From Occallatibacter gabretensis (GTDB lineage Bacteria; Acidobacteriota; Terriglobia; Terriglobales; Acidobacteriaceae), in contig NZ_LAIJ01000009.1 of NCBI RefSeq assembly GCF_001449115.1, positions 1,432,114-1,496,113 of the forward strand: 64,000 nucleotides of DNA, written 5' to 3'. The position numbers and the translations under genes are program-made. Shown one piece after another: positions 7,587 through 16,733 of this stretch; position 1 is the first letter of the stretch; each line of letters starts with the position of its first letter. Under the pieces are notes generated by a model. That model had not been told where the DNA came from, made no database searches, and was given only the letters and a program-made list of their open reading frames with translations.

Positions 7587-9343
7587 TTTGTACCTCCTGT
7601 GGCCGAGGGAATGGGCAGGATTGGCGGCCGCGCGGTGCCCTGCGGCTGGCGCTGCGTTTCCATCTCGCTGACCAGCATGGCCGGAGCGACGGCGCTGACT
7701 GGGATTGAGCCTGATTCTGCGCCGCACTCGCCGTTAAAGACTTCGGGCTTATCGCCAGTAGCGACGATGCGCTTCATCGCGGCGAGCGGCGTGCCGACGA
7801 TGGAGACGCCGCGCACGAGTTCATCGGGGCGGCCATCGACATACACGCGATAGACGACCAGCGGAATGACCTGAAAAGCCTGCGGCGAGGAGCGCGTGGT
7901 GACGGCGAAGCCGGAAGAGATGTCCTCAAAGTAGAGGCCGAAGGGCTTGTTCTGCTTCTTCGCTTCTTCAATGAGCTGCTTGCGCAGATCGGCGTCGGTT
8001 TCCGTCTTTGTGGAGGTAACAATCAGGTTGCCCTGGCGGCCTGTGGGCACGCGGCCGGACTGCGCGCGGCCGTGGCCGTTCGACTCCGAGAGGCTGGCGA
8101 TGGGCAGGCGCGACATGAGGAAGGTTTTGAGCACGCCATCCTGGATGAGGTCGACTCGGCGAGCCTTCTGGCCCTCGTCGTCATACGCGTAGGTGCCGCT
8201 GAGCCATGTGCCTTTGAAACTTGAGATGGTGGGGTCGTCTGACACAGAAAGAAAGCTGGGAAGAATGTCCTTGTTGAGTTCCTTGGTGAAGGTCTGGCCT
8301 TCTTCATCGCCGCGCTGGCGCTGGCCTTCGAGACGATGGCCGAGCACCTCATGAAAGAAGACTGCCGCGGCGCGTCCGGAGAGAATTGCGGGGCCGTTGA
8401 AGGGCTCAGTTACGGGAGCTTTTCGGAGCGCTTCGAGGCTCTTGCCCAGATCTCGCACTGCGGCTTCCAGCTTGTCCTGCGAGGGAAGGCCGTCTGGCGT
8501 TTCCGCCTCAAAGGTCTGCGCGCGGAAGAGGTCCATGCCATCGTCTGCTTTCGTAACGGCGAGGATCATCAAGCGCACTGCAACGTTGGGTGTAACGATC
8601 TTTGAGCCTTCTGACGAAACGAAGTAATTGGTTGTGTTGGTGACCGACAGGATGGCTGCGTTCTGATAGACATCAGGAAATTCGCGGAAGACGCGCGAGA
8701 GCGCTGTGACGCGCTTTTCCCATGCGGCGCGGTCGATGGCGATCTTTAACGCGGGCGTGCCGATGGCTGTCTGAGGCTGCTCCTGGCTGAAGTCCGGCGA
8801 AGTGTCCTCTTCTTTGGCGCGAACCTGTGACTCGGTTTGTACGCGTAGATAATTGTCGAGCGCGGAGGCATAACCGGCATTGGTGGCGAGCCAGAGCGTG
8901 CGCGAGAGCGCCTGATGGTCGTCGCCGAGCGGAAGCTGGAGGCTGTTGACCGCGGAGGCGCGATGATCGCCATGCGTGTTGTCGAGCTTAGGGTCGCCGA
9001 TGCGCACCTGCACATCCGCCATGCGCTCATGTGTGGCGGCGCTGCGTGCCAGCGCTCCGTATTGGGCCATGACGAAGACGCCGTCGTTGTCGCGCACGGA
9101 GTAGCTGAGGAAGTACGGTGGCGGCTGCTTTTCATCGCCCTGCTTGCCGAGCGAGGTGAAGGCGCGATGCAGCTCCGTGCTCATGGAGTCCAACAAGACC
9201 GGAGAGGATTGGGAGTGGATCTGCGCGGCGGACGCGGCGACGAACAGGCCGGGAAGGACGAACTTGAGCGGGCGCAGGAGACGCCTTGTGGAGATGGCGC
9301 GGAGATTTGTATGTGCGGAAGGAGCAAAATCGGGTAAAAACAT
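7583..9343 (-). CDS. Exported TldD-family zinc metalloprotease
   Basis: A 586-aa protein. After a basic N terminus a hydrophobic segment (~26-45) ends in an Ala-rich cleavage region, indicating export. The active-site helix FFHEVLGHRLEGQ (about residue 331) provides HExxxH. A C-terminal NGECGAESG around residue 540, followed by P-V-S-A-V-A-P-A-M, matches the place of the third (Cys) zinc ligand in TldD. TldD/E cleaves unfolded or leader-peptide substrates, as in microcin processing. The TldE-like gene follows with a 4-bp overlap, so the two are co-translated and probably form a complex. The ribosome site for ATG 9343 is weak; a shorter start is possible. Confidence 0.85.
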   Translation of the reverse strand: MFLPDFAPSAHTNLRAISTRRLLRPLKFVLPGLFVAASAAQIHSQSSPVLLDSMSTELHRAFTSLGKQGDEKQPPPYFLSYSVRDNDGVFVMAQYGALARSAATHERMADVQVRIGDPKLDNTHGDHRASAVNSLQLPLGDDHQALSRTLWLATNAGYASALDNYLRVQTESQVRAKEEDTSPDFSQEQPQTAIGTPALKIAIDRAAWEKRVTALSRVFREFPDVYQNAAILSVTNTTNYFVSSEGSKIVTPNVAVRLMILAVTKADDGMDLFRAQTFEAETPDGLPSQDKLEAAVRDLGKSLEALRKAPVTEPFNGPAILSGRAAAVFFHEVLGHRLEGQRQRGDEEGQTFTKELNKDILPSFLSVSDDPTISSFKGTWLSGTYAYDDEGQKARRVDLIQDGVLKTFLMSRLPIASLSESNGHGRAQSGRVPTGRQGNLIVTSTKTETDADLRKQLIEEAKKQNKPFGLYFEDISSGFAVTTRSSPQAFQVIPLVVYRVYVDGRPDELVRGVSIVGTPLAAMKRIVATGDKPEVFNGECGAESGSIPVSAVAPAMLVSEMETQRQPQGTARPPILPIPSATGGTK

Positions 9344-9391
9344 CGGTAGCCAGATTCTCTCAGACTCCGGGGCTTTACAAAGGAGAATTCC

Positions 9392-10726
9392 ATGAGATTT
9401 GTTCGTTGTGTTGTACTCGCGCTTGCTGCTCTGACTTGCGGCCTAAGCCTGTGCATGGGCCAGGCGGCAGATGCTGCTCAACCTGCTCCGCAATCTTCTG
9501 CTCAGGCCACAGCGGCGCAACCCGCATCTACGGACGCTTACACCTTGACGCCCGAGAAACTGGCTCAGGCCAAGGCGCTGAATCGAATTCGGCTGACGCT
9601 GGAGATTGTGGGAACGCTGTGGGGGCTGGCGGTGCTTTGGATTCTGCTTGCCCGGCGCTGGGCTACCGGCCTGGAGAAGTGGGCCGGGAGCATTGTGCGC
9701 TTCCGGTGGATTCAGGGGCTGATCTTCTTCGCGGTTTTTACGGTAATCACGACGATTGCCAGCCTGCCGCTGGACGCCATTGGTCACGCCGCCAGCCGGC
9801 ATTATGGCATCAGCGTGCAGCAGTGGGGGAGCTGGCTGGGCGACCAGGGCAAATCTCTGGCCCTTGGCATCCTCATTGGTTCGCCTATTCTGCTGCTGTT
9901 TAACTGGATTGTGCGCGTCTCGCCGCGTCGTTACTGGATATGGGTGTGGATCATCTCTCTGCCCTTGATTGTGGCTTCCGTTGTGCTTGCGCCGCTGGTG
10001 ACCGATCCACTGTTTAACAAATTTGAGCCGCTGATGAAGACGCACGCACCGCTGGTGACGAAGTTGGAGACGGTTGTGGCCAGGACCGGAACCAATATTC
10101 CCCCGGAGCGCATGTTTCTGATGAAGGCGAGCGAGAAATCGAACGGCATCAATGCGTATGTGACCGGCCTGGGCGCGACGAAGCGCTTTGTGATGTGGGA
10201 TACGACGACGGATCGCATGCCGGATGACGAGATTCTGTTTGTCTTTGGCCATGAGAGCGGGCATTACGTCCGGAATCACATTCCCAAGATGCTTGCGATC
10301 TTCTCCGCCATGCTGTTCTTTGTGTTCTGGGGGTGCGCGCGCTTTGGCGAGTGGCTGGTGAGGCGTTTTGGAGCACGCTGGGGCATTGAGTCTGTTGCAG
10401 GGCGAGCGGGGTTTCTGACGCTGATTTTTGCGATTTCGATTGTGGGCTTCTTTCTGACGCCGGTGACGAACACCATAAGCCGTCACTATGAGCATGAGGC
10501 GGATATTTTCGGCCAGGAAGCGATTCACGGGCTGGTGCCGGACCCGGTGAAGACATCTGTTTCTGCGTTCAACCACCTGGGTGAGGCGTGGCTTGAGGAT
10601 CCTGATCCAAGTCCGATTGTGGAGTTCTGGGATTACAACCATCCTTCCGTGCAGACCCGCGCTAAGTTTGCCCGGCAGTATGATCCGTGGGCGAATGGAG
10701 GGAAGGGCAAGTTCTTTGATAAGTAG
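9392..10726 (+). CDS. M48-family membrane metalloprotease (Ste24/CAAX protease type)
   Basis: A 444-aa protein with a signal peptide or first helix (residues 1-23), a low-complexity Ala/Gln linker, and several membrane helices. The zinc motif lies in VFGHESGHYVRNH (~residue 287) and the third ligand in HYEHEADIFGQEA (~residue 368), both as in Ste24/CAAX protease 1. The aa 70-200 region carries the usual transmembrane hairpins. M48 proteases of this type degrade misfolded or lipid-modified envelope proteins. ATG 9392 has AAGGAG at ideal spacing. It diverges from the TldD gene with only 48 bp between, so their promoters must overlap. Confidence 0.85.
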   Translation: MRFVRCVVLALAALTCGLSLCMGQAADAAQPAPQSSAQATAAQPASTDAYTLTPEKLAQAKALNRIRLTLEIVGTLWGLAVLWILLARRWATGLEKWAGSIVRFRWIQGLIFFAVFTVITTIASLPLDAIGHAASRHYGISVQQWGSWLGDQGKSLALGILIGSPILLLFNWIVRVSPRRYWIWVWIISLPLIVASVVLAPLVTDPLFNKFEPLMKTHAPLVTKLETVVARTGTNIPPERMFLMKASEKSNGINAYVTGLGATKRFVMWDTTTDRMPDDEILFVFGHESGHYVRNHIPKMLAIFSAMLFFVFWGCARFGEWLVRRFGARWGIESVAGRAGFLTLIFAISIVGFFLTPVTNTISRHYEHEADIFGQEAIHGLVPDPVKTSVSAFNHLGEAWLEDPDPSPIVEFWDYNHPSVQTRAKFARQYDPWANGGKGKFFDK

Positions 10727-10727
10727 G

Positions 10728-10801
10728 GGCGAAGGACGAATGATGAGGGGCGAAAAAATGTATGCGGTCGATTCGTTCGTCCCTCGCCGGGATCTGTTTT
10801 T
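10728..10801 (+). terminator. Hairpin with T-run after the M48 gene
   Basis: GGCGAAGGACGAATGA (10728-10743) pairs with 10773-10788, with 14 of 16 Watson-Crick pairs plus one G-U, across a 29-nt loop. A TTTTT run ends near 10801. It probably terminates the M48 transcript, or attenuates read-through into gcvH, which starts at 10867. I do not see a glycine riboswitch here. Confidence 0.4.
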
Positions 10802-10866
10802 GAGGCTTCCCGCCGCGAGGCCGTAAACTGGAACTTCGCTATTCCTGGAATGTATAAAGGAGCGCT

Positions 10867-11250
10867 ATGGCTTATCCCACAAACTACCGCTATACCCGCG
10901 AGCACGAGTGGATCTCGGTCGAGGGCAAGATTGGCACGATTGGCATTACCGACTACGCGCAGAACTCGCTCGGCGACATTGTGTATGTGGACGCGCCGAA
11001 GGTGGGGGATACGGTAACGGCCCACGCTACATTTGGATCCGTTGAAAGCGTGAAGGCTGTCAGCGATTTGTTCTCGCCCGTTTCCGGTACGGTGACGGAG
11101 ACGAATGAGTCGCTCAAGACCGAGCCGGACAAGATCAATTCTGCTCCGCACGAGACATGGATTATCAAGGTGGAGCTCTCCGATCCGGCGCAGTTTGATG
11201 GGCTGCTGGATGCGGCGGCATATGAAGCGTTTATCGCGGAAGAGCAGTAG
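10867..11250 (+). CDS. gcvH: Glycine cleavage system H protein
   Basis: A 127-aa lipoyl carrier. The lipoyl-lysine hairpin reads FGSVESVKAVSDL, and the protein opens NYRYTREHEWISVEG, both canonical. H carries the aminomethyl group from the P protein to the T protein on its lipoyl arm. The ribosome site AAAGGAG precedes the ATG. It is first in the operon gcvH-gcvPA-gcvPB; gcvT is not within the window. Confidence 0.95.
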   Translation: MAYPTNYRYTREHEWISVEGKIGTIGITDYAQNSLGDIVYVDAPKVGDTVTAHATFGSVESVKAVSDLFSPVSGTVTETNESLKTEPDKINSAPHETWIIKVELSDPAQFDGLLDAAAYEAFIAEEQ

Positions 11251-11274
11251 ATAAAAGACAGGGACTAGAAGGAC

Positions 11275-11302
11275 GAAGGGACTCAGGAGACTGGGTCCTT
11301 TC
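11275..11302 (+). other. Intercistronic GAGA-loop hairpin between gcvH and gcvPA
   Basis: GAAGGGACTCAG and CTGGGTCCTTTC form a 12-bp stem (ten Watson-Crick pairs and two G-U) closed by a GAGA tetraloop of the GNRA class. No T-run follows, so it is more likely an mRNA-stability or processing element than a terminator. Confidence 0.45.
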
Positions 11303-11336
11303 GCAACTTTCCGCTATACGAAGGAATCTATAAGCT

Positions 11337-12683
11337 ATGCGCTACCTCCCTAAATCCCCCGCCGAGCGCGAGCAGATGCTTGCCGAGATTGGCGTCTCTT
11401 CGATTGACGAACTTTTTTCCGTCATTCCTGAGGAATATCGGCTGACTCGCGACCTGGATGTTCCCCGCCAGCAGGCTGAAAGCGAAATTATTGCTTACTT
11501 CAACGAGGAAGCTGCGAAGAACATCATTGGCTATGCCAGCTTTCTTGGTGGGGGCGCATATCGCCACTTTCGGCCGATCATTATTGATTCGCTGGTGCAG
11601 CGCGGCGAGTTTCTGACGAGTTATACGCCGTACCAGGCGGAGATTACGCAGGGCACGCTGCAGGCGATCTTCGAGTTCCAGACGATGATTGCCGAACTGA
11701 CTGGCATGGATGTGGCCAACGCCAGCATGTATGACGGCTCGACCGGCGCGGCAGAGGCTGTGCTGATGGCGATGCGCATTACGGGACGGTCTAAAGCTGT
11801 GGTGGCGCGCACGGTGCATCCGGAGTATCGCGAGGTTCTGGCCACCTATCTCCGTCACCGCGACATGGCAACCAGTGAAGTTGCGTACACCAAGAATGGC
11901 CGCGTGGATCTGGCTGCGCTGGAAGAGTCAGTGACTGAAGAAACCGCGGCGGTGCTGGTGCAGAGCCCGAATTTCTTTGGCACGATCGAGGACATTCCCG
12001 CGATTGCGGAGATTGCGCACAAGAAGGGCGCGCTGCTTGTTGTTTCGATTGCGGAGGGAGTATCGCTGGGCATCGTTCGTCCGCCGGTTGAGGCAGACAT
12101 TGTCAGCATTGAGGCGCAGAGCTTTGGCGTGGCGCTCAGCTATGGCGGTCCCTATGTCGGCGTGCTGGCGACGAAGGAAAAATACCTTCGGCAGATTCCG
12201 GGACGCCTTGTAGGCCAGACGACGGATTCGAATGGGAACCGTGGGTTTGTGCTCACGCTCTCGACTCGCGAGCAGCATATTCGGCGCGAGAAGGCGACTT
12301 CAAACATCTGTACCAATCAAGCGCTTGTGGCGCTGATGGCGACGATCTTTCTGACTGTGTATGGCAAGGAAGGCATTCGCGAGCTGGCCGAGCACAACCT
12401 GGCCAAGGCTGCGTTTGCGGCAGAGACGTTCAAGCTGCAATCCGGAGTGAAGCTGCTCTTTGAAGGCGCGCCGCGATTCCATGAGTTTGTGATTGATACT
12501 GCGGAGGCTCCTCCGCTCTGGAGCCAGCGGCTGCTGAATGAAAAGATTGTGGGCGGCATTGAGCTGAAGAAGTGGTATCCGGAGCTGGGCAATGCCACGC
12601 TCTGGTGTACGACGGAGCCGATTAAGCGGAAGGACATTGAAGCGGCGGCGAAGGTGCTGGCTGCGGGATTGGCGGAAGGATAG
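11337..12683 (+). CDS. gcvPA: Glycine dehydrogenase (decarboxylating) subunit 1
   Basis: A 448-aa protein matching the N-terminal half of the split P protein. It opens [15 protein letters not shown] and includes [25 protein letters not shown] and [11 protein letters not shown], all typical of GcvPA. With GcvPB it forms the PLP enzyme that decarboxylates glycine and passes the aminomethyl group to GcvH. An AAGGA ribosome site lies about 13 bp before the ATG. A 64-aa membrane protein separates it from gcvPB, which is unusual. Confidence 0.95.
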   Translation: MRYLPKSPAEREQMLAEIGVSSIDELFSVIPEEYRLTRDLDVPRQQAESEIIAYFNEEAAKNIIGYASFLGGGAYRHFRPIIIDSLVQRGEFLTSYTPYQAEITQGTLQAIFEFQTMIAELTGMDVANASMYDGSTGAAEAVLMAMRITGRSKAVVARTVHPEYREVLATYLRHRDMATSEVAYTKNGRVDLAALEESVTEETAAVLVQSPNFFGTIEDIPAIAEIAHKKGALLVVSIAEGVSLGIVRPPVEADIVSIEAQSFGVALSYGGPYVGVLATKEKYLRQIPGRLVGQTTDSNGNRGFVLTLSTREQHIRREKATSNICTNQALVALMATIFLTVYGKEGIRELAEHNLAKAAFAAETFKLQSGVKLLFEGAPRFHEFVIDTAEAPPLWSQRLLNEKIVGGIELKKWYPELGNATLWCTTEPIKRKDIEAAAKVLAAGLAEG

Positions 12684-12687
12684 GTGC

Positions 12688-12882
12688 GTGATCGAATCTA
12701 AACTTACAAAACTGATCCCCCTCCTCATCATAGTCTGGGGTGTCGGAATCGTAGGTTTTGTATTGTCTCTTGGTTGGGGTAAAACCTCGGGTAGAGAAAT
12801 GGATCGCGATACCGTGATTTTTCTGGCAAAGGTGTGGTCTGGTATTGCGTTATTTGGAACTATTGTCGGATTCATCGTGTGA
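12688..12882 (+). CDS. Small two-helix membrane protein inside the gcv operon
   Basis: A GTG-started 64-aa frame beginning 4 bp after the gcvPA stop, with GGAAGGA about 8 bp upstream. It contains two hydrophobic stretches: residues ~8-27 (PLLIIVWGVGIVGFVLSLGW) and ~45-63 (WSGIALFGTIVGFIV), joined by a charged loop. It has no similarity I recognise. Spacing, ribosome site and co-direction favour a real gene. A longer in-frame start exists inside gcvPA (ATG 12592) but would add a basic, unlikely N terminus. Local composition is more AT-rich than the neighbours. Confidence 0.6.
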   Translation: MIESKLTKLIPLLIIVWGVGIVGFVLSLGWGKTSGREMDRDTVIFLAKVWSGIALFGTIVGFIV

Positions 12883-12932
12883 AGTTTGCCCTGTTACAAA
12901 GTATTGGAGCAGCGGCGCAGAGAGGCAACAGA

Positions 12933-14444
12933 ATGTCAACAATAGAGACACCCGCAGTGAATAAGGCCATTGGCAAGGTTCGTCCGCATCAGACGCAGAA
13001 CGAGCGGCTGGTCTTTGAGAAGTCCTCGCCGGGCAAGAAGGCTTACAAGCTGGCGCCACTCGATGTGCCTGAGGTTGATCCTGAAGCGCTGCTTGGCGAT
13101 GCCGTCCGCAAGGACCCGCCGGGTCTGCCGGAGCTGAGTGAGATTGAAATCATTCGGCACTTTACGCGGCTTTCAACGTGGAATTACGCCATTGATCTCG
13201 GCATGTATCCGCTTGGCTCATGCACGATGAAGTACAACCCGCGCGTGAATGAGTGGGTTTCGCGCATCCGCGGTCTGGCTGAGGCACACCCTTACCGGCC
13301 CGATTCGCTGGCGCAGGGCATCCTCAACATAATTGACCTGTTGCAGAAGTGCCTGATTGAGATCACCGGCATGGATACGATCACGCTGCAGCCCGCGGCG
13401 GGTGCGCATGGCGAGTTTACCGGCATCCTACTGGTTCGGGCGTGGCATGAGTCGCAGGGCAATGCGCGCAAGAAAATCATCATTCCGGATTCCGCGCACG
13501 GGACGAATCCCGCGACGGCGGCCATCTGCGGATACCAGGTGGAGAATCTGAAGTCAAATGCCGAGGGCGGCATCGACCTTGAAGCGCTGACTGCGCAGGT
13601 GGACGAAGAGACGGCTGCGCTGATGCTGACGAACCCTTCGACGATTGGCGTTTTTGAAGAGCAGATTCACAAGATTGCAGACATTCTGCACGACAAGGGC
13701 GCGCTGCTCTACATGGATGGCGCGAACATGAATGCGCTGGTAGGCAAAGTGCGGCCCGGCGACTTTGGCGTGGATGTGATGCACCTGAACCTGCACAAGA
13801 CCTTCTCGACGCCACATGGCGGCGGCGGACCGGGATCGGGGCCTGTTGCCTGCAAGAAGTTTCTGGAGCCGTTTTTGCCGACGCCTGTTCTGGTGCAGGA
13901 TGAGAACGGGATGAAGACCTGGAACTATGACAGGCCACAGTCAGTGGGGCGTGTTCGCGCGTTCTACGGCAATACGGGCATGTTTATCCGCGCGCTGGCG
14001 TACATTCTGGCGAACGGGCCGGACGGGCTGCGGCAGACTACGGAAGACGCCGTGCTGAATGCGAATTACATTCGCAAAAAGCTGGAAGATGTGTACGAGC
14101 TCCCTTACAAGACGCCGTCGATGCACGAAGTGGTCTTCAGCGATAAGAAGCAGGTTGCCAAAGGCGTGAAGACGGGCGACATTGCGAAGCGGCTGATCGA
14201 TTACGGCTTCCATCCGTACACGGTGAGCTTTCCACTGATTGTGCCGGGCGCGCTGATGATTGAGCCGACGGAGAGCGAGTCGCTGGAAGAGCTGGATCTA
14301 TTCATTGACGCCATGCGCTCCATTGCGAAGGAAGTGGAAGAGACGCCGGAGCTGGTGAAGTCCGCGCCGCACTCCACGCGGATCTCGCGGCTGGATGAGG
14401 TGAAGGCGGCGCGCAAGCCGGTGCTGCGGTGGAAGCCGGAGTAA
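12933..14444 (+). CDS. gcvPB: Glycine dehydrogenase (decarboxylating) subunit 2
   Basis: A 503-aa protein. The PLP lysine lies in HLNLHKTFSTPHGGGGPGSG, and LGSCTMKYNPRVNE and DSAHGTNPATAA are GcvPB hallmarks. I chose ATG 12933 (MSTIETPAVNK) because it has AGAGG 7 bp upstream; the upstream in-frame ATG at 12834 would add 33 atypical residues overlapping the small membrane gene. It completes the P protein with gcvPA. A strong hairpin follows the stop. Confidence 0.95.
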   Translation: MSTIETPAVNKAIGKVRPHQTQNERLVFEKSSPGKKAYKLAPLDVPEVDPEALLGDAVRKDPPGLPELSEIEIIRHFTRLSTWNYAIDLGMYPLGSCTMKYNPRVNEWVSRIRGLAEAHPYRPDSLAQGILNIIDLLQKCLIEITGMDTITLQPAAGAHGEFTGILLVRAWHESQGNARKKIIIPDSAHGTNPATAAICGYQVENLKSNAEGGIDLEALTAQVDEETAALMLTNPSTIGVFEEQIHKIADILHDKGALLYMDGANMNALVGKVRPGDFGVDVMHLNLHKTFSTPHGGGGPGSGPVACKKFLEPFLPTPVLVQDENGMKTWNYDRPQSVGRVRAFYGNTGMFIRALAYILANGPDGLRQTTEDAVLNANYIRKKLEDVYELPYKTPSMHEVVFSDKKQVAKGVKTGDIAKRLIDYGFHPYTVSFPLIVPGALMIEPTESESLEELDLFIDAMRSIAKEVEETPELVKSAPHSTRISRLDEVKAARKPVLRWKPE

Positions 14445-14447
14445 TCC

Positions 14448-14482
14448 GTAAGGAGATGCATCCCGCGCATCTCCTTACATTT
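14448..14482 (+). terminator. Terminator of the gcv operon
   Basis: GTAAGGAGATGC (14448-14459) and GCATCTCCTTAC (14467-14478) form a perfect 12-bp stem with a 7-nt loop, followed by ATTTCT. The left arm begins 3 bp after the gcvPB stop. Confidence 0.65.
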
Positions 14483-14565
14483 CTATAAGTTCGTCCTGTT
14501 TTCCAAGTTTTCCGAAGTATCCTCGCTTTTATCTATAGGTCGACCCGGCCTAAACTCGAAAAAAT

Positions 14566-15972
14566 ATGGCAACGCTTTCCAACTTTTCCGGCTCCAGCTT
14601 TTCAAACTTTGACCAGGGGCTGCCTGCTTCGATCGACGCTGAGAAAACCATTCTTGGCGCGATTCTGCTGGACAATGCCGCTCACTCCGAGGCTGCGGAG
14701 AAGCTTGAGGCCGACGACTTTTCGCTCGACTCGCACAAGCGGATCTACACCCGCATGAGCGAGCTGATGGATGAGCAGCGCGCGGTGGACATTGTCACGC
14801 TCTCGCACCAGCTGGCCAAGTACAAGGAAGTCGAGTCTGTCGGCGGCGTGGCGTACCTGGCGTCGTTGACGGAAGGTTTGCCCCGCAGGCCGGTCATTGA
14901 AGAGTACATCCGCATCGTCAAGGACAAGAGCCTGCTGCGCCGGCTGATGATGATCTGCTCGGCTGCGATTGCGCGTGCGGCGGACCAGAGCGAGACGGCA
15001 CTTGAGGTGTTGGGCGCGGCTGAGGCGGGGCTGCTTGAGGTGAGCGAGAAGGGCGTGGGCGATGGTTTTCAATCGCTCGATCAGATTGTCGCCAACTCCT
15101 TCGGCACCATCGACAATCTGTACAAGCAGAGCAGGGAAGTTACGGGGCTTGCCACGGACTTCTATGAGCTGGACCGCATGATGAGCGGGTTGCAGAAGGG
15201 CGAGCTCATCATCATTGCTGCGCGCCCGTCGATGGGCAAGACCGCGTTCGCGATCAACATGGCGCAGAATGCTGCAGTGAATCACGGCGCGGTGGTTGCG
15301 GTGTTCAGCCTGGAAATGAGCAAGGAGTCGCTGCTGCGACGCATGCTGGCCTCGCAGGCGTGGGTGGATCAGCGGAAACTGCAGACCGGCTTTATTGCGC
15401 GCGAGGATCAGGAGAAGCTGCAGCGCGCGTTGAACGATCTTGTCGAGTCGAAGATGTTTATTGATGATACCGCCGGCATCTCGCTTGCGGAGATGCGCGC
15501 CAAGTCACGCCGCCTGCGGCAAAAGGCTGGCAAGATTGACCTGATAGTTGTCGATTATCTGCAGCTTATGTCTGCCACGCTGCCCTCAGCTGGCGGAAAG
15601 AAATATGAGAACCGCGTGCAGGAGGTTGCGGCTATCTCACGCGGCCTGAAGGCGCTGGCCAAGGAGCTGGATGTGCCGGTTGTGGCGCTCTCACAGCTCT
15701 CGCGCGCCAGCGAAAAGCGCGGCGATGATAAGCGTCCATTGTTGAGCGATCTGCGCGAATCGGGCTCGATTGAGCAGGACGCGGACGTTGTGGCTTTCAT
15801 TCATCGCGAGGCCTACTACAACCGCGATGAAGAGCAGTCCGCCGCAGACAAAGCGAAGTCAGAGATCATTATTGCCAAACAGCGCAATGGCCCGACGGGT
15901 GTTGTGTATCTGAACTTCCTGTCGAGCTTTACGCGCTTTGATAATCCGGACTCTGCACACGAAGGCATGTAA
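14566..15972 (+). CDS. dnaB: Replicative DNA helicase
   Basis: A 468-aa hexameric helicase that unwinds DNA at the fork. It has the N-terminal DnaB domain (PASIDAEKTILGAILLD onward) and the RecA-like core: Walker A ARPSMGKTAF near residue 220, Walker B LIVVDYLQLM, motif H4 VALSQLSRASEKR and RESGSIEQDADVV with an arginine finger region. No intein is present. A decayed copy of its last ~75 codons lies 1.5 kb downstream (17495-17736). Confidence 0.97.
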   Translation: MATLSNFSGSSFSNFDQGLPASIDAEKTILGAILLDNAAHSEAAEKLEADDFSLDSHKRIYTRMSELMDEQRAVDIVTLSHQLAKYKEVESVGGVAYLASLTEGLPRRPVIEEYIRIVKDKSLLRRLMMICSAAIARAADQSETALEVLGAAEAGLLEVSEKGVGDGFQSLDQIVANSFGTIDNLYKQSREVTGLATDFYELDRMMSGLQKGELIIIAARPSMGKTAFAINMAQNAAVNHGAVVAVFSLEMSKESLLRRMLASQAWVDQRKLQTGFIAREDQEKLQRALNDLVESKMFIDDTAGISLAEMRAKSRRLRQKAGKIDLIVVDYLQLMSATLPSAGGKKYENRVQEVAAISRGLKALAKELDVPVVALSQLSRASEKRGDDKRPLLSDLRESGSIEQDADVVAFIHREAYYNRDEEQSAADKAKSEIIIAKQRNGPTGVVYLNFLSSFTRFDNPDSAHEGM

Positions 15973-16000
15973 AACAGCTGTAGAGTTTTTCAGCCTGGGA

Positions 16001-16020
16001 AGCCGAGTTATAACTCGGCT
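16001..16020. terminator. Perfect 20-bp palindrome between convergent dnaB and crp-like genes
   Basis: AGCCGAGTTA followed directly by TAACTCGGCT. It lies between the dnaB stop (15972) and the stop of the reverse-strand regulator (16026), a place suited to bidirectional termination. It lacks a T-run on the plus strand, so the call is tentative. Confidence 0.4.
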
Positions 16021-16025
16021 CGCAT

Positions 16026-16733
16026 CTAGAGAAGCCCGAGACGAACGTACTCTTCGTACACGGATTGATAACATTCGCAGGCGGCCTCACCCAGGCCTTT
16101 GTGATTTTGGATGGTCACACTACCGCGCGAATAGGTGATAAGCCCCGCCTTATGCAAGATGCCCGCTGCTATGGTGACCGAGCTGCGTCGCGTACCCAGC
16201 ATCATCGCAAGAAATTCGTGGGTTATCGGAATGTCATCGGATTGAACCCTGTCAGAGCACATCATCAGCCAGCGGGCCAAACGCTCTTCGAGTTCGTGGA
16301 TTCGATTGCATGCGGCGGTCTGCGCAGTCTGCACAAGATAGCCCTCAATGGCCAGATACAGAGATGAGCGCAGCTTGCTGGACAACTCGATCTGTTCACG
16401 GAGAATCTTGGCTTTCATGCTGAAGCCACGTCCGGGCAGCTGTATGAAGGTCCGGTTTACCGCGTGGCCACTGCCCATCACTGCCGGCAGGCCTATCACA
16501 CCGTCCCGTCCGATTAGACCTACTTCGACGGTGCTGCCATTTTTCACCGTGATTACAACTGATGCAACGGCATCCTCCAGGAAGTAGACAGTCTCTATCT
16601 GTTCTCCCGGCTCATGCAAGCTACGCTTGGACTTGAAGATTGTAGGCACGAGATGGGCGGCAAGGCGTTGGATATCCAACCCCGTAAAAGAGGCAAGTAC
16701 ACGATTCTTGTAAGGCAGCACAACCGACGGCAT
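16026..16733 (-). CDS. Crp/Fnr-family transcriptional regulator
   Basis: A 235-aa protein from ATG 16733, chosen because AAGGAG lies 4-5 bp upstream; an in-frame ATG at 16781 has no such site. Residues ~20-140 form a cyclic-nucleotide-binding-like jelly roll (YFLEDAVASVVITVKNGSTVEVGLIGRDG). Residues ~165-235 carry a Crp-type winged helix-turn-helix with recognition helix GTRRSSVTIAAGILHKAG. There is no Fnr-like Cys cluster, so it should not bind Fe-S, and the ligand is unknown. It diverges from the receiver-like gene, and both lie between intact dnaB and its decayed partial copy. Confidence 0.85.
   Translation of the reverse strand: MPSVVLPYKNRVLASFTGLDIQRLAAHLVPTIFKSKRSLHEPGEQIETVYFLEDAVASVVITVKNGSTVEVGLIGRDGVIGLPAVMGSGHAVNRTFIQLPGRGFSMKAKILREQIELSSKLRSSLYLAIEGYLVQTAQTAACNRIHELEERLARWLMMCSDRVQSDDIPITHEFLAMMLGTRRSSVTIAAGILHKAGLITYSRGSVTIQNHKGLGEAACECYQSVYEEYVRLGLL

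Noticed and set aside
9443..10642. 399-codon reverse frame opposite the M48 protease
   Set aside because: No family features; the sense frame has both zinc motifs, a signal peptide and a ribosome site.
10727..10866. Glycine riboswitch upstream of gcvH
   Set aside because: Only one long hairpin with a T-run; the paired aptamer architecture and conserved core are not seen.
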